DNA from: Roseivivax sp. GX 12232 | GTDB lineage: Bacteria > Pseudomonadota > Alphaproteobacteria > Rhodobacterales > Rhodobacteraceae | Direction: 5' to 3' | Assembly: GCF_021272185.1 (NCBI RefSeq) | Contig: NZ_JAJSEC010000001.1 | Coordinates: 62,001 to 126,000, forward strand | DNA length: 64,000 nt | Shown here: positions 9,274-18,330 of the stretch, in pieces | How the letters are laid out: every line of letters starts with the position of its first letter | Numbering within the stretch: the stretch's first letter is position 1 | Translations under genes and position numbers: made by a program | Notes under the pieces: model-generated | Database searches by the model: none | What the model saw: only the letters and a program-made list of their open reading frames with translations | Told to the model about the DNA's origin: nothing

Positions 9274-9311
9274 AGAGGCGCCCCGGTGTCGCGGGGCGCC
9301 TCTTCTTTTTT
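9274..9311. terminator. Hairpin terminator downstream of pntB, usable on both strands
   Basis: An 11-bp perfect stem AGAGGCGCCCC / GGGGCGCCTCT with an 8-base loop. On the plus strand it is followed by TCTTTTTT. On the minus strand, downstream of pntB, it is followed by TTCGTTTTC. The second is the likely biological use. Confidence 0.8.
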
Positions 9312-9465
9312 CAATGCCGGTTGGCTTTGGGCGGGGTGCGGGCGTCTGGCGCCTGGCCGTTCTCAGGGCCTCCCAGCCCTCAGCGCCCACCAGACGCACC
9401 CCCAATCACCCACGCGCCGCCGACCCGCTTTCAACCGCCGGCCGGCGCCGCGCCACCTGCCCTCC

Positions 9466-10899
9466 TCAGCCGAGCTTGCTCAGAAGGTCGGTGATCGTCG
9501 CCTTCGCGTCACCGTAGAACATCCGCGTGTTGTCCTTGAAGAACAGCGGGTTCTCGATGCCCGAATAGCCCGTGCCCTGGCCGCGCTTGCAGACGAAGAC
9601 GTTCTTCGCCTTCCAGACCTCGAGCACCGGCATCCCGGCGATCGGCGAGTTGGGATCGTCCTGCGCCGCCGGGTTCACGATGTCGTTCGAGCCGATCACG
9701 ATGACCACGTCGGTGTCGGGGAAGTCGTCGTTGATCTCCTCCATCTCGAGCACGATGTCATAGGGCACCTTGGCCTCGGCCAGGAGCACGTTCATGTGCC
9801 CCGGCAGACGCCCGGCGACGGGGTGGATGGCGAAGCGCACCTCCTTGCCCTTGCCGCGCAGCGACTTGGTAAGGTCGGAGACCGCGTTCTGCGCCTGCGC
9901 CACCGCCATGCCGTAGCCCGGCACGATGACCACGCTGTCGGCCTCGTCGAGCGCCTGGGCCACGCCGTCGGCGTCGATCGCCACCTGTTCGCCCTCGACC
10001 GCCATCTGCTCGCCCGAGCTGCCGCCGAAGCCGCCCAGGATCACCGAGACGAAGCTGCGGTTCATGCCCTTGCACATGATGTAGGACAGGATCGCACCCG
10101 AGGAGCCGACCAGCGCGCCGACCACGATCAGAAGATCGTTGCCCAGCGAGAAGCCGATCGCCGCCGCGGCCCAGCCCGAGTAGGAGTTCAGCATCGAGAC
10201 CACCACCGGCATGTCGGCGCCGCCGATGCCCATGATCAGGTGGTAGCCGATGAAGAAGGCCAGGAGCGCCATGATGAAGAGCGTCCAGGAGCCCGATCCG
10301 CCGAGGTAGAGCACCAGCATCAGGACCGAGCCGATCAGCGCGGCGAGGTTCAGAAGATGCCCGCCGGGCAGCTGCTTGGCGGCGCTGTCGACGCGGCCGG
10401 CGAGCTTGCCGTAGGCGATGATCGAGCCGGTGAAGGTCACCGCGCCGATCCAGATGCCGAGCGAGAGCTCGACCATCAGGATGCCGATCTCGACCGGGGT
10501 CTTCTTGGCGACGAGCTCGGCGAAATTGCCCTCGACGCCCTCACCCGCGGCCTTGGCCGCCTCGACCATGTTGATGGTGAAATCGGCGTTGAAGCCGACG
10601 AAGACCGCCGCGAGGCCGACCAGCGAATGCATCGCCGCGACCAGCTCGGGCATCTGCGTCATCTGCACCCGCGTGGCGAGCTGCCAGCCGATCACGCCGC
10701 CCATGGCGATCAGGATGACCGAGACCACCCAGAGGCCCGAGCCGGGCCCGATCAGCGTCGCGATCACCGCCAGCCCCATGCCGACGATGCCGTACCAGAT
10801 GGCGCGTTTCGCGCTTTCCTGCCCGCTCAGACCGCCGAGCGAGAGGATGAAAAGAACCGCCGCGACCACATAGGCCGCCGTCGTGAATCCGAAGTCCAT
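9466..10899 (-). CDS. pntB: NAD(P) transhydrogenase subunit beta
   Basis: Membrane subunit of proton-translocating transhydrogenase, which uses the proton gradient to move hydride from NADH to NADP+. The 477-residue protein has about nine N-terminal membrane helices ([20 protein letters not shown] onward). Its C-terminal NADP(H)-binding domain III has [15 protein letters not shown] near 290-305, [16 protein letters not shown], and [15 protein letters not shown] near 400. It follows pntA by 15 bp on the same strand, forming a two-gene operon closed by a terminator. Confidence 0.97.
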   Translation of the reverse strand: MDFGFTTAAYVVAAVLFILSLGGLSGQESAKRAIWYGIVGMGLAVIATLIGPGSGLWVVSVILIAMGGVIGWQLATRVQMTQMPELVAAMHSLVGLAAVFVGFNADFTINMVEAAKAAGEGVEGNFAELVAKKTPVEIGILMVELSLGIWIGAVTFTGSIIAYGKLAGRVDSAAKQLPGGHLLNLAALIGSVLMLVLYLGGSGSWTLFIMALLAFFIGYHLIMGIGGADMPVVVSMLNSYSGWAAAAIGFSLGNDLLIVVGALVGSSGAILSYIMCKGMNRSFVSVILGGFGGSSGEQMAVEGEQVAIDADGVAQALDEADSVVIVPGYGMAVAQAQNAVSDLTKSLRGKGKEVRFAIHPVAGRLPGHMNVLLAEAKVPYDIVLEMEEINDDFPDTDVVIVIGSNDIVNPAAQDDPNSPIAGMPVLEVWKAKNVFVCKRGQGTGYSGIENPLFFKDNTRMFYGDAKATITDLLSKLG

Positions 10900-10914
10900 T
10901 GTCCTGCCTCCCGC

Positions 10915-12489
10915 TTACGATTTCTGGAACATGGCGAGCATGCGCCGGGTCACGAGGAAACCGCCGAAGATGTTGATCCCGGCCATGAAGACCGAGACGG
11001 CGGCGAGGAGGATCACCAGGAAGGAGCTCGATCCGATCTGCATCAGAGCCCCGAGAATGATGATCGAGGAGATCGCGTTGGTCACCGCCATGAGCGGCGT
11101 GTGCAGCGAATGGCTGACGCCCCAGATGACCTGGAAGCCGACGAAGACCGACAGGACGAAGACGATGAAATGCTGCATGAAGCTGGCCGGCGCGATCAGG
11201 CCCACCGAGAGGATCGCCGCGGCGCCGATGCCGAGCAGCGTGATCTGCTGGGTGGTCTGCTTCTTGAAGGCGGCCAGTTCCTCGGCGCGCTTCTCTTCTG
11301 GCGTCAGCTCCTTTTCCTTGGGCTTGGGCTTCTGCGCCGCGATCGCCTTGGTCTTGGGCGGCGGCGGCGGGAAGGTGACCTCCTTGCCATGCGCGATGGT
11401 CGCGCCGCGGATCACGTCGTCTTCCATGTCATGGTTGACCGTGCCGTCCTTCTCGGGCGTCAGATCGGTCATCATGTGCCGGATGTTGGTGGCGTAGAGC
11501 ATCGAGCTCTGCTTGGCCATCCGGCTGGGGAAGTCGGTGTAGCCGATGATCGTCACGTCGTTGTCGGTGACGATCTTCTTGTCCTTCTGGGTGAGCTTGC
11601 AGTTGCCGCCCTTCTCAGCGGCGAGGTCGACGATCACCGAGCCGGGCTTCATCGCCTTGACCATGTCCTCGGTCCAGAGCTCGGGCGCCTCGCGGTTGGG
11701 GATCAGCGCCGTGGTGATGACGATGTCCACATCCGGGGCCAGCTCGCGGAACTTCGCCAGCTGCGCCTCGCGGAACTCCGGGCTCGAGGGCTTGGCGTAG
11801 CCGCCCGATTCCGCGCCGTCGGTCTGTTCCTCGTCGAAGTCGAGGTAGACGAACTCCGCGCCCATCGACTCGACCTGTTCGGCCACCTCGGGGCGGACGT
11901 CGAAGGCCAGGGTGATCGCGCCGAGCGAGGTCGAGGTGCCGATCGCGGCCAGACCCGCGACACCGGCGCCCACGACCAGCACCTTGGCCGGCGGCACCTT
12001 GCCCGCCGCCGTCACCTGGCCGGTGAAGAAGCGGCCGAAGTTGTTGCCGGCCTCGATCACCGCGCGGTAGCCCGCGATATTCGCCATCGAGGAGAGCGCG
12101 TCCATCTTCTGCGCGCGCGAGATGCGCGGCACCATGTCCATGGCGATGACCGAGGCGCCCTTGTCGGCGGCGGATTTCATCAGCTCTTCGTTCTGGCCGG
12201 GCCAGAAGAAGGAGATCAGGAGCTTGCTCTCGCTCAGGTGGCCGATCTCGGCCTCGCTGGGCGGCTGCACCTTGGCGACGACATCCGCGCCGCTCCACAG
12301 CGCCTCGGCGCTGGCCACGATCTCGACGCCGGCCTCTTCGTAGGTCGCATCGGGATAGCCGGCCTTCTCGCCGGCGCCGGTCTCGATGGCGCAGTCATAG
12401 CCGAGCTTCTGGAGCATCTTGGCGCTGTCGGGCGTCATCGCGACCCGCGCCTCGCCCTCCAACACCTCTTTTGGCGTACCAATCTTCAC
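10915..12489 (-). CDS. pntA: NAD(P) transhydrogenase subunit alpha
   Basis: A 524-residue alpha subunit of the single-chain type. The N-terminal NAD(H)-binding domain I starts MKIGTPKEVLEGEARVAMTP and contains VLVVGAGVAGLAAIGTS near 170-186. A Pro/Lys-rich linker (about 375-395) leads to C-terminal membrane helices of domain II. Some alphaproteobacteria split this chain into PntAA and PntAB; here it is fused. It is the first gene of the pntAB operon. The upstream gap holds a small palindrome but no clear promoter. Confidence 0.97.
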   Translation of the reverse strand: MKIGTPKEVLEGEARVAMTPDSAKMLQKLGYDCAIETGAGEKAGYPDATYEEAGVEIVASAEALWSGADVVAKVQPPSEAEIGHLSESKLLISFFWPGQNEELMKSAADKGASVIAMDMVPRISRAQKMDALSSMANIAGYRAVIEAGNNFGRFFTGQVTAAGKVPPAKVLVVGAGVAGLAAIGTSTSLGAITLAFDVRPEVAEQVESMGAEFVYLDFDEEQTDGAESGGYAKPSSPEFREAQLAKFRELAPDVDIVITTALIPNREAPELWTEDMVKAMKPGSVIVDLAAEKGGNCKLTQKDKKIVTDNDVTIIGYTDFPSRMAKQSSMLYATNIRHMMTDLTPEKDGTVNHDMEDDVIRGATIAHGKEVTFPPPPPKTKAIAAQKPKPKEKELTPEEKRAEELAAFKKQTTQQITLLGIGAAAILSVGLIAPASFMQHFIVFVLSVFVGFQVIWGVSHSLHTPLMAVTNAISSIIILGALMQIGSSSFLVILLAAVSVFMAGINIFGGFLVTRRMLAMFQKS

Positions 12490-12934
12490 GGTCTCAAGTC
12501 CCCTTTCGGTCCGTCGTTCATGCGCATGTCAGCAGCCCCGCGATCCCCGAGCCCGGGGTCGCGCGTTGCTGCGCATTTGCAGACCGTAGAGCATAGCTTC
12601 ACGCGGAGTTAAAGCCACCTGTTCGTTTGTTGCGCGCGAGCGAGGGATTGCGACATAAAACTGTCGCGGAAATGCGCAGGCCGGGCATGGGTGTTTCACG
12701 GGCGGCGCGCGGCGGGGTGGATCGGCGGTTTGCGCGGCACGGGCCGAAGCCGCGATTTCACACGCTTTTCCAAAGGCTTGCCCCTGCGTCAGCCGACCGC
12801 TCGCGCGGCACGTCCCCCGCCCCGCACCCTGCCCCGGCGCGCCCGACCGCTGACGCCGCGTCGACCGAGGCGCCGCCTCTTGTGGCCCCCGTGCGGCTCA
12901 CCCTAGGCTCGCGGCAATCGAGAGGAGGACGTCC
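12490..12934. other. Divergent gap between pntA and an SDR gene, 445 bp
   Basis: No gene seen. The palindrome GCGACA-TAAAAC-TGTCGC lies at 12650-12667, about 160 bp upstream of pntA and 270 bp upstream of the SDR start. It could be a regulator site, but nothing else supports this. Confidence 0.5.
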
Positions 12935-13687
12935 ATGCATCTTCAGGGCAAACACGCGCTTGTCACCGGCGGCGGCACCGGCATCGGGCTGGCCATCGCC
13001 CAGGCCCTGGCCGAGGCCGGGGCCGAGGTCACCATCACCGGCCGCCGCGAGGCCCCGCTGCGCGCCGCCGAGGGCCCGCGCATCGCCGGCCAGGTCATGG
13101 ATGTCTCCGAGGAGACCTCGGTCGAGGAGGGCGTCGCCGCTGCCGTGGCCGCGCGCGGGCCGGTGCAGATCTGCGTCGCCAATGCCGGCATCGCCGAGGG
13201 CCGCGCCCTGCACAAGACCGACCTCGCCTTCTGGCGGCAGATGATGGGCATCAACCTCGACGGCTGTTTCCTGACCATCCGCGCCTGCCTCGCCTCGATG
13301 CGCCAGACCGACTGGGGCCGGGTCATCGCGGTCTCCTCCATCGCGGGCATCCGCGGGCTGAAGGGCGCCCCGGCCTATTCGGCCTCGAAACACGGGATGG
13401 TGGGGCTGATGCGCGGGCTGGCCGCCGATTACGCGGGCAAGCCGATCACCTTCAACGCGCTCTGCCCGGCCTATGTCGACACCAATATCGTCTCCTCCAA
13501 CGTCGAGAAGATCATGCAGCGCACCGGCATGTCCCAGGAGGACGCGACCCAGGCCATGGTCGGTGTGAACCCGCATGGGCGGCTGATCACCCCCGCCGAG
13601 GTCGCCGAGGCGGCGCTGTTCCTCTGCGGGCCGAACTCGGGCAGCATGAACGGCCAGGCGCTGCAGGTCGCGGGCGGCGAGATGTGA
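12935..13687 (+). CDS. SDR family oxidoreductase
   Basis: A 250-residue classical short-chain dehydrogenase. It has the Rossmann motif TGGGTGIG at 11-18, NAG at 83-85, catalytic Ser135 in VSSIAGI, and Tyr148/Lys152 in YSASK. The ending GQALQVAGGEM resembles 3-hydroxybutyrate or 3-hydroxyacyl dehydrogenases, but the substrate is not fixed by sequence. A purine-rich ribosome site, GAGAGGAGG, precedes the ATG. It is transcribed away from pntAB and is followed by 202 bp of noncoding DNA before the RTX/Hint gene. Confidence 0.92.
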   Translation: MHLQGKHALVTGGGTGIGLAIAQALAEAGAEVTITGRREAPLRAAEGPRIAGQVMDVSEETSVEEGVAAAVAARGPVQICVANAGIAEGRALHKTDLAFWRQMMGINLDGCFLTIRACLASMRQTDWGRVIAVSSIAGIRGLKGAPAYSASKHGMVGLMRGLAADYAGKPITFNALCPAYVDTNIVSSNVEKIMQRTGMSQEDATQAMVGVNPHGRLITPAEVAEAALFLCGPNSGSMNGQALQVAGGEM

Positions 13688-13889
13688 GCGGGGGCGGGCA
13701 CAAGAAGTTGCCCCATTTAACCCCAAGTTAGGCCATCCCGGCCTTCTATGGCGAAAGTCCCGGCGCCGGGCATGTCTCCGGCGGCGGGGGCGTGCCCGCG
13801 ACCCGCGGCGCGCCACGGGTGCAAACATAGCGCGGCGGGCCCTGACGGGGCCTTTCCCCCCGCGCCTTTTCGACCGGAGTTGCTGATCG

Positions 13890-16463
13890 ATGCCCAGCTA
13901 CGACGTGCGCTTCTACACGATCAACGCCTTCGGAACCGTGCCCACCGGCCGGGGGTCGAGCTTTACCTGGAACGGGCCCGCCACGCCCGAGGGCCGCGCC
14001 CGCATCACCGACGAGGAATCGGGCATCGAGGGGCGCACCCTCGACGACGATTCCGCGGGCTCGGAAAGCGCGCGCGCCGATGTGCAGACCCCTTCGGGCA
14101 GCTCCAGCGGCAGCCGCGTCGACGCCGAGGCCGTCTGGACGGTGATCGACACCGTCACCGGCGAAAGCTTCCAGATCGTCGCCTTCGACGTCGAACAGGG
14201 CAGCGCCGCGGGCGACTACATGCTGAGCGAGGTGCCCCTGGTCCAGGGCCGCAGCTACCGGGTCGAAAGCTACGACAGCAACCCCAACGCCGCCTCGGGC
14301 GACGCCGCCTTCAGCTACGCCGATTACACCGAGGAAAACGGCGTCGTCGAAGGCACCGAGGGCGGCGATGTGATCGACGCCTCCTACCGCGACTACGGCG
14401 GAGAGGGCATCGACCATGGCGCCTCGCCCGACGATTCGATCCTGGGCTTCGGCGGCGACGACACGATCTACGGCGGCGCGGGCGGCGACACGATCGACGG
14501 CGGCAGCGGCGCGGATGTGATCTACGGCGGCAGCGGCAAAAGCGACGGCGGCCCCGCGCCCGAGCGCCTCTCCGAGATGCTGCGCTGGAACGAGCAAGGC
14601 GGCAGCGGCACCAATGTCGCGGGCGGCTTCACCCAGAACACCGGCGCGGTCGATGTCTCGCTCTCCTTCCGCAGCGACGGCAACAACGACCCGAGCTTCC
14701 TGATCGACAACGGCACCACGCAATACGGCGGGCCCGAGGATTTCGCCGCCAATTCCTCGCTCCGGCTCTACGGGCGCGGCGACGGGGAGACCTCGACCTC
14801 GACGATCTCCTTCTCCTCGGCGCGCGACGGCTATGCCGACACGGTCGAGAATGTCTCCTTCCGGATCAACGACATCGACTGGGGCCGCGACAACCACACC
14901 GATATCGTCACGGTCAACGCCTATGACGCGGCCGGCAATCCCATCGACGTGGTGCTGACGCCCGGCGGCGGCGACCGGGTGGACGGCAACACCGTGACCG
15001 CCAATACCGTCGCCAACAGCGCCGCCCAGGCCGACGGCTCGGTGCTGGTGGAAGTGGCCGGGCCGGTCGCCTCGATCGAGGTCAGCTATGCCAACGGCCA
15101 GGGCAACACCCAGGCGATCTGGCTCACCGACATGCGCTTCGACGCGGTTCCCGTCGAGGATGGCGGCGACCTGATCTCGGGCGGCACCGGCGCCGACCGG
15201 ATCTTCGGCGAGGCGGGCGACGACACGATCTCCGGCGGTGCCGATGGCGACACGATCGAGGGCGGGACCGGCAGTGACAGCCTCGCGGGCGACGGCGGAG
15301 CGGACAGCCTTTCCGGCGGCGACGGGGCCGATACGCTCTCGGGCGGTGACGGCGGCGACACGCTGGCAGGCGGCGCCGGGGCGGACAGCCTCGACGGCGG
15401 CGCGGGCGCGGATGCCCTCGACGGCGGCGGCGGCGCGGATACGCTCTCGGGTGGCGCGGGCGATGACACACTCGCAGGAGGCGCGGAGGCCGACCGCCTC
15501 GACGGCGGCGAGGGCGACGACAGCCTCTCGGGCGGCACCGGCTCCGACACGCTTTCGGGTGGCGCGGGCGCCGACGATCTGACCGCCGCCCAGGGCGATC
15601 AGGTCTCGGGCGGCGCCGGCGACGACCGGATTTCGCTCGCCGATCTGAACGAGGACGGCCGCGGCGAGATTTCCATCGACGGCGGCACCGAGGACCAGCG
15701 CGCGGGCGACACGCTCGACCTCGCAGGCCTCGCCGACCGCAGCACCCTGCGCTTCACCACCGACGAGACCACCGGCGAAAGCACCGGCAGCGTCCAGATG
15801 CGCGACGGCACCACGGTCAAGTTCCGCAACATCGACCGGATCGTCTGTTTCACCCCCGGCACGCTGATCCGCACCGCCGCGGGCTGGCGCCGGGTCGAGG
15901 TGCTGGAGCCGGGCGACCTGCTCGAGACCCGCGACCGGGGCCTCGCGCCGCTGCGCTGGGTCGGCCGCGAGCGCGTCACCGGCCAGGGCGCCACCGCCCC
16001 GGTCGAGATCCCGGCGGGCGCCCTGCCCGGCCTCCGCCGCCTGATCCGGGTCTCGCCGCAGCACCGCTTCGTGCTGGGCGGCAAGGCGGCCGAGCTGCTT
16101 TTCGGCACGCGCGAGGTTTTCGTGACGGCGCTGCATCTCGCCGGCTGGCGCGGCATCCGGCAGCGCGCCTGCCGCCGGGTCGACTATTTCCACCTGGCGC
16201 TTGACCGTCACGAGGTGATCTTCGCCGAGGGCGTCCCGACCGAGAGCTTCTTCCTCGGCCCGACGGGCCTTGCCACCCTGCGGCCCGAGACCCGCAAGAG
16301 CCTGCAAGCCGCCCTGCCCGCGCTGGTCCATCATCCGCAGGACTTCGGCGAGACCGCCCGCCCCTGCCTGCGCGCCCATGAGACCCGCGCGCTTCTGCGC
16401 GCGCTCGACGGAGAGGTGACGGAGGGCGCTTCCAGGCGTCGGAGCCCTCAGCCCGTGGGGTGA
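13890..16463 (+). CDS. Large RTX-repeat protein with C-terminal Hint autoprocessing domain
   Basis: An 857-residue, acidic, probably secreted protein. Order: an N-terminal region of unknown fold (1-180); a short RTX block with GGDDTIYGGAGGDTIDGG (about 190-216); a non-repeat beta-rich domain (about 217-424); a long RTX block of GGxGxDxL nonapeptides (about 425-584) expected to bind calcium; and a Hint domain starting at Cys653 in CFTPGTLIRTAAGWRRVE with VSPQHRFVL later. No Sec signal peptide is visible, so type I export is likely, but no ABC/HlyD genes are nearby. The Hint domain probably mediates self-cleavage; this is inferred from family. It is a single-gene unit. Confidence 0.9.
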   Translation: MPSYDVRFYTINAFGTVPTGRGSSFTWNGPATPEGRARITDEESGIEGRTLDDDSAGSESARADVQTPSGSSSGSRVDAEAVWTVIDTVTGESFQIVAFDVEQGSAAGDYMLSEVPLVQGRSYRVESYDSNPNAASGDAAFSYADYTEENGVVEGTEGGDVIDASYRDYGGEGIDHGASPDDSILGFGGDDTIYGGAGGDTIDGGSGADVIYGGSGKSDGGPAPERLSEMLRWNEQGGSGTNVAGGFTQNTGAVDVSLSFRSDGNNDPSFLIDNGTTQYGGPEDFAANSSLRLYGRGDGETSTSTISFSSARDGYADTVENVSFRINDIDWGRDNHTDIVTVNAYDAAGNPIDVVLTPGGGDRVDGNTVTANTVANSAAQADGSVLVEVAGPVASIEVSYANGQGNTQAIWLTDMRFDAVPVEDGGDLISGGTGADRIFGEAGDDTISGGADGDTIEGGTGSDSLAGDGGADSLSGGDGADTLSGGDGGDTLAGGAGADSLDGGAGADALDGGGGADTLSGGAGDDTLAGGAEADRLDGGEGDDSLSGGTGSDTLSGGAGADDLTAAQGDQVSGGAGDDRISLADLNEDGRGEISIDGGTEDQRAGDTLDLAGLADRSTLRFTTDETTGESTGSVQMRDGTTVKFRNIDRIVCFTPGTLIRTAAGWRRVEVLEPGDLLETRDRGLAPLRWVGRERVTGQGATAPVEIPAGALPGLRRLIRVSPQHRFVLGGKAAELLFGTREVFVTALHLAGWRGIRQRACRRVDYFHLALDRHEVIFAEGVPTESFFLGPTGLATLRPETRKSLQAALPALVHHPQDFGETARPCLRAHETRALLRALDGEVTEGASRRRSPQPVG

Positions 16464-16530
16464 TTGCAGGTCGAGCCCTCTCCGGGGGGGGCTCACGCCC
16501 AAGCTAAAGGCACAGGGACGGGCTCAAGCC

Positions 16531-16575
<45 letters not shown>

Positions 16576-16751
16576 AAAACTGCCCCGCTCCCGGTCGGCG
16601 CACCATCCAAATTCTCGGAAAATCGACGCCAGCCGGCCCCGCCAGTCACGCCGGGCCGTGCAGCCTCACATGGCACCTGTCCTCAACCAGAGCCGCAGCG
16701 CCCCGTGTGCTACACCCACCGCTCAATCCGACCGGCGCAGCGCCCCGCCCC

Positions 16752-17528
16752 TCAGGCCGAGACCCGCAGCCCGGCCCGGCGCGAGGCCGCCCAGTCGCGC
16801 GCCGCGGCCCCGAAGGCGCGGAAGAGCGGCCGCGAGACAGGATCGTTGCAGGCATCCCACTCCGGGTGCCATTGCACCGCCAGGGTGAAGCCCGAGGCGC
16901 CCTCGATATAGGTGGCCTCCGGCGTGCCGTCCGGCGCATGGCCGTCGATCCGCACCCGGTGGCCGGGCGTCTTGATGCCCTGGCCGTGCAGCGTGTTGGT
17001 CATCACCTCGCGCGCGCCCAGCACCCGGTGGAAAGGCCCACCCTCGGTGAAGGTCACCTTGTGGCGCAGGGCGAACTTCTCTTCCAGCGTGCCGTCGGGC
17101 GGCATCCGGTGGTTCATCCGCCCCGGAAGGTCGCGGATCTCGGGGTAGAGCGTGCCGCCCATGGCGACATTGACCTCCTGGAAGCCCCGGCAGACGCCGA
17201 AGACCGGCTGGCCGCGCTCCACGCAGGCGCGCACGAGCGGCAGCGCGATGGCGTCGCGATCGCGGTCGAAGGCGCCATGGGCCTCGGTCGGCTCCTCGCC
17301 GTATTCCTCGGGATGCACGTTGGGCCGCCCGCCGGTCAGAAGGAAGCCGTCGCAGGCCTCCAAGAGCTCGGGCACGGTCACCACCCGCGGATCGGCCGGG
17401 ATCAAGAGAGGCAGCGCCTCGGCGACCTGCGCCACCGCCTCGGAGTTCATCGACCCGCCGGCATGGGCGGGATACTCATCGTTGATGAGGTGGTGGTTGG
17501 TGATAATCCCGACGACCGGACGGGTCAT
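16752..17528 (-). CDS. Class I glutamine amidotransferase-like hydrolase (peptidase C26 / PuuD-like)
   Basis: A 258-residue cytosolic protein of the gamma-glutamyl-gamma-aminobutyrate hydrolase type. The catalytic triad is present: Cys113 in FGVCRGFQE, His221 and Glu223 in VQWHPEW. The family hydrolyses gamma-glutamyl amides in polyamine breakdown, but other puu genes are absent here, so the substrate is inferred only at class level. The gene starts 66 bp beyond the stop of the GlcG-like gene on the same strand, and the two may be co-transcribed. Confidence 0.9.
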   Translation of the reverse strand: MTRPVVGIITNHHLINDEYPAHAGGSMNSEAVAQVAEALPLLIPADPRVVTVPELLEACDGFLLTGGRPNVHPEEYGEEPTEAHGAFDRDRDAIALPLVRACVERGQPVFGVCRGFQEVNVAMGGTLYPEIRDLPGRMNHRMPPDGTLEEKFALRHKVTFTEGGPFHRVLGAREVMTNTLHGQGIKTPGHRVRIDGHAPDGTPEATYIEGASGFTLAVQWHPEWDACNDPVSRPLFRAFGAAARDWAASRRAGLRVSA

Positions 17529-17594
17529 GGCGGCCTCTTTTTCCAGCGTGCTCCGCAGATATCTAGGTCAAAGCGGCGCCGAGGTGAAGCCCGC

Positions 17595-18023
17595 TCAGAC
17601 CTTGGGCACCAGCCCCGCGGCCTCGATGCCCGCCGCGCCGGCCTTGGCGTCGTTGTCCGAGGTATCGCCGGTCACGCCGACGCTGCCGAGCGTCCGGCCC
17701 CGGCTGTCCTGGACCAGGATGCCGCCCGGCACCGGCACCAGCGCGCCGCCCAGCGCGCCATTGGCGCAGGCGATGAAATAGGCCTGGTCTTCGGCCCGCT
17801 GCATCTGCGCCGAACCCGGCATGCCCAGCATGACCGCGCCATAGGCCTTGCCATGGGCGATCTGGTAGCGCCCCGGGCTCGCGCCGTCGCCGCGCTCGAA
17901 GGCGATAGGGTTGCCGCCGGCGTCGAGCACGATGACCGACAGCGGCTTCATCCCCGCCTCCTTGCCGTGCTCGAGGGTCTTGCGGATGATGGTGCGCGCG
18001 CGGCGCAGCGAAATCTCGGCCAT
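17595..18023 (-). CDS. GlcG/HbpS-family protein
   Basis: A 142-residue protein of the heme-degrading/GlcG (DUF336) family, with SVIVLDAGGNPIAFERGDGA, RYQIAHGKAYGAV and the ending GSVGVTGDTSDNDAKAG. In several bacteria a member sits in the glycolate operon; here malate synthase G lies upstream on the same strand, which fits. Its biochemical role is unsettled. A 307-bp gap with a duplicated 142-bp block separates it from glcB. Confidence 0.85.
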   Translation of the reverse strand: MAEISLRRARTIIRKTLEHGKEAGMKPLSVIVLDAGGNPIAFERGDGASPGRYQIAHGKAYGAVMLGMPGSAQMQRAEDQAYFIACANGALGGALVPVPGGILVQDSRGRTLGSVGVTGDTSDNDAKAGAAGIEAAGLVPKV

Positions 18024-18082
18024 TCAGAAAATCCTTTCCTCTCCTGTCACGTCGTCAGTTGAAACCGGCCCCGGGACCGAAG

Positions 18083-18320
18083 CGCCCCCGCCCCTGGCAT
18101 GACCGGGCCCCAAATACTCCGGGAGCGCGAGGGCAGCGCCCTCGCTCCGGTCGGCCCGGCCGCAAGGCCGGGGCGATCGGACCCTCCCGACCCAAGCCAC
18201 CGTGCCCAGACCAAGCCCCCCGAAGCGCCCCGCCCCTCGCATGACCGGGCCCAAAATACTCCGGGAGCGCGAGGGCAGCGCCCTCGCCCGGGCCGGCCGC
18301 ACAGGCCGGACCGGACCCAA
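18083..18320. repeat. 142-bp imperfect tandem duplication between glcB and glcG-like gene
   Basis: The block GACCGGGCCC...AATACTCCGGGAGCGCGAGG occurs at 18101 and again at 18243, a period of 142 bp. Each block contains the self-complementary stretch GCGAGGGCAGCGCCCTCGC. It fills most of the 307-bp gene-free gap 18024-18330, where nothing else was seen. Confidence 0.85.
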
Positions 18321-18330
18321 AGCCAAAACC

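Larger units (their letters stand above)
8649..9465. other. Gene-free gap, 817 bp
   Basis: Lies between the DUF3422 start and the pntB stop, both on the minus strand. It holds an AT-rich island at 8706-8732, dispersed element copy 2 and a strong hairpin terminator. No other coding signal was seen. Confidence 0.7.

Noticed and set aside
9130-12612. Open frame of 1160 codons on the plus strand antisense to pntAB
   Set aside because: It is antisense to two unambiguous genes and rich in His/Arg/Asp/Gly, a typical product of GC-biased codons read on the other strand.
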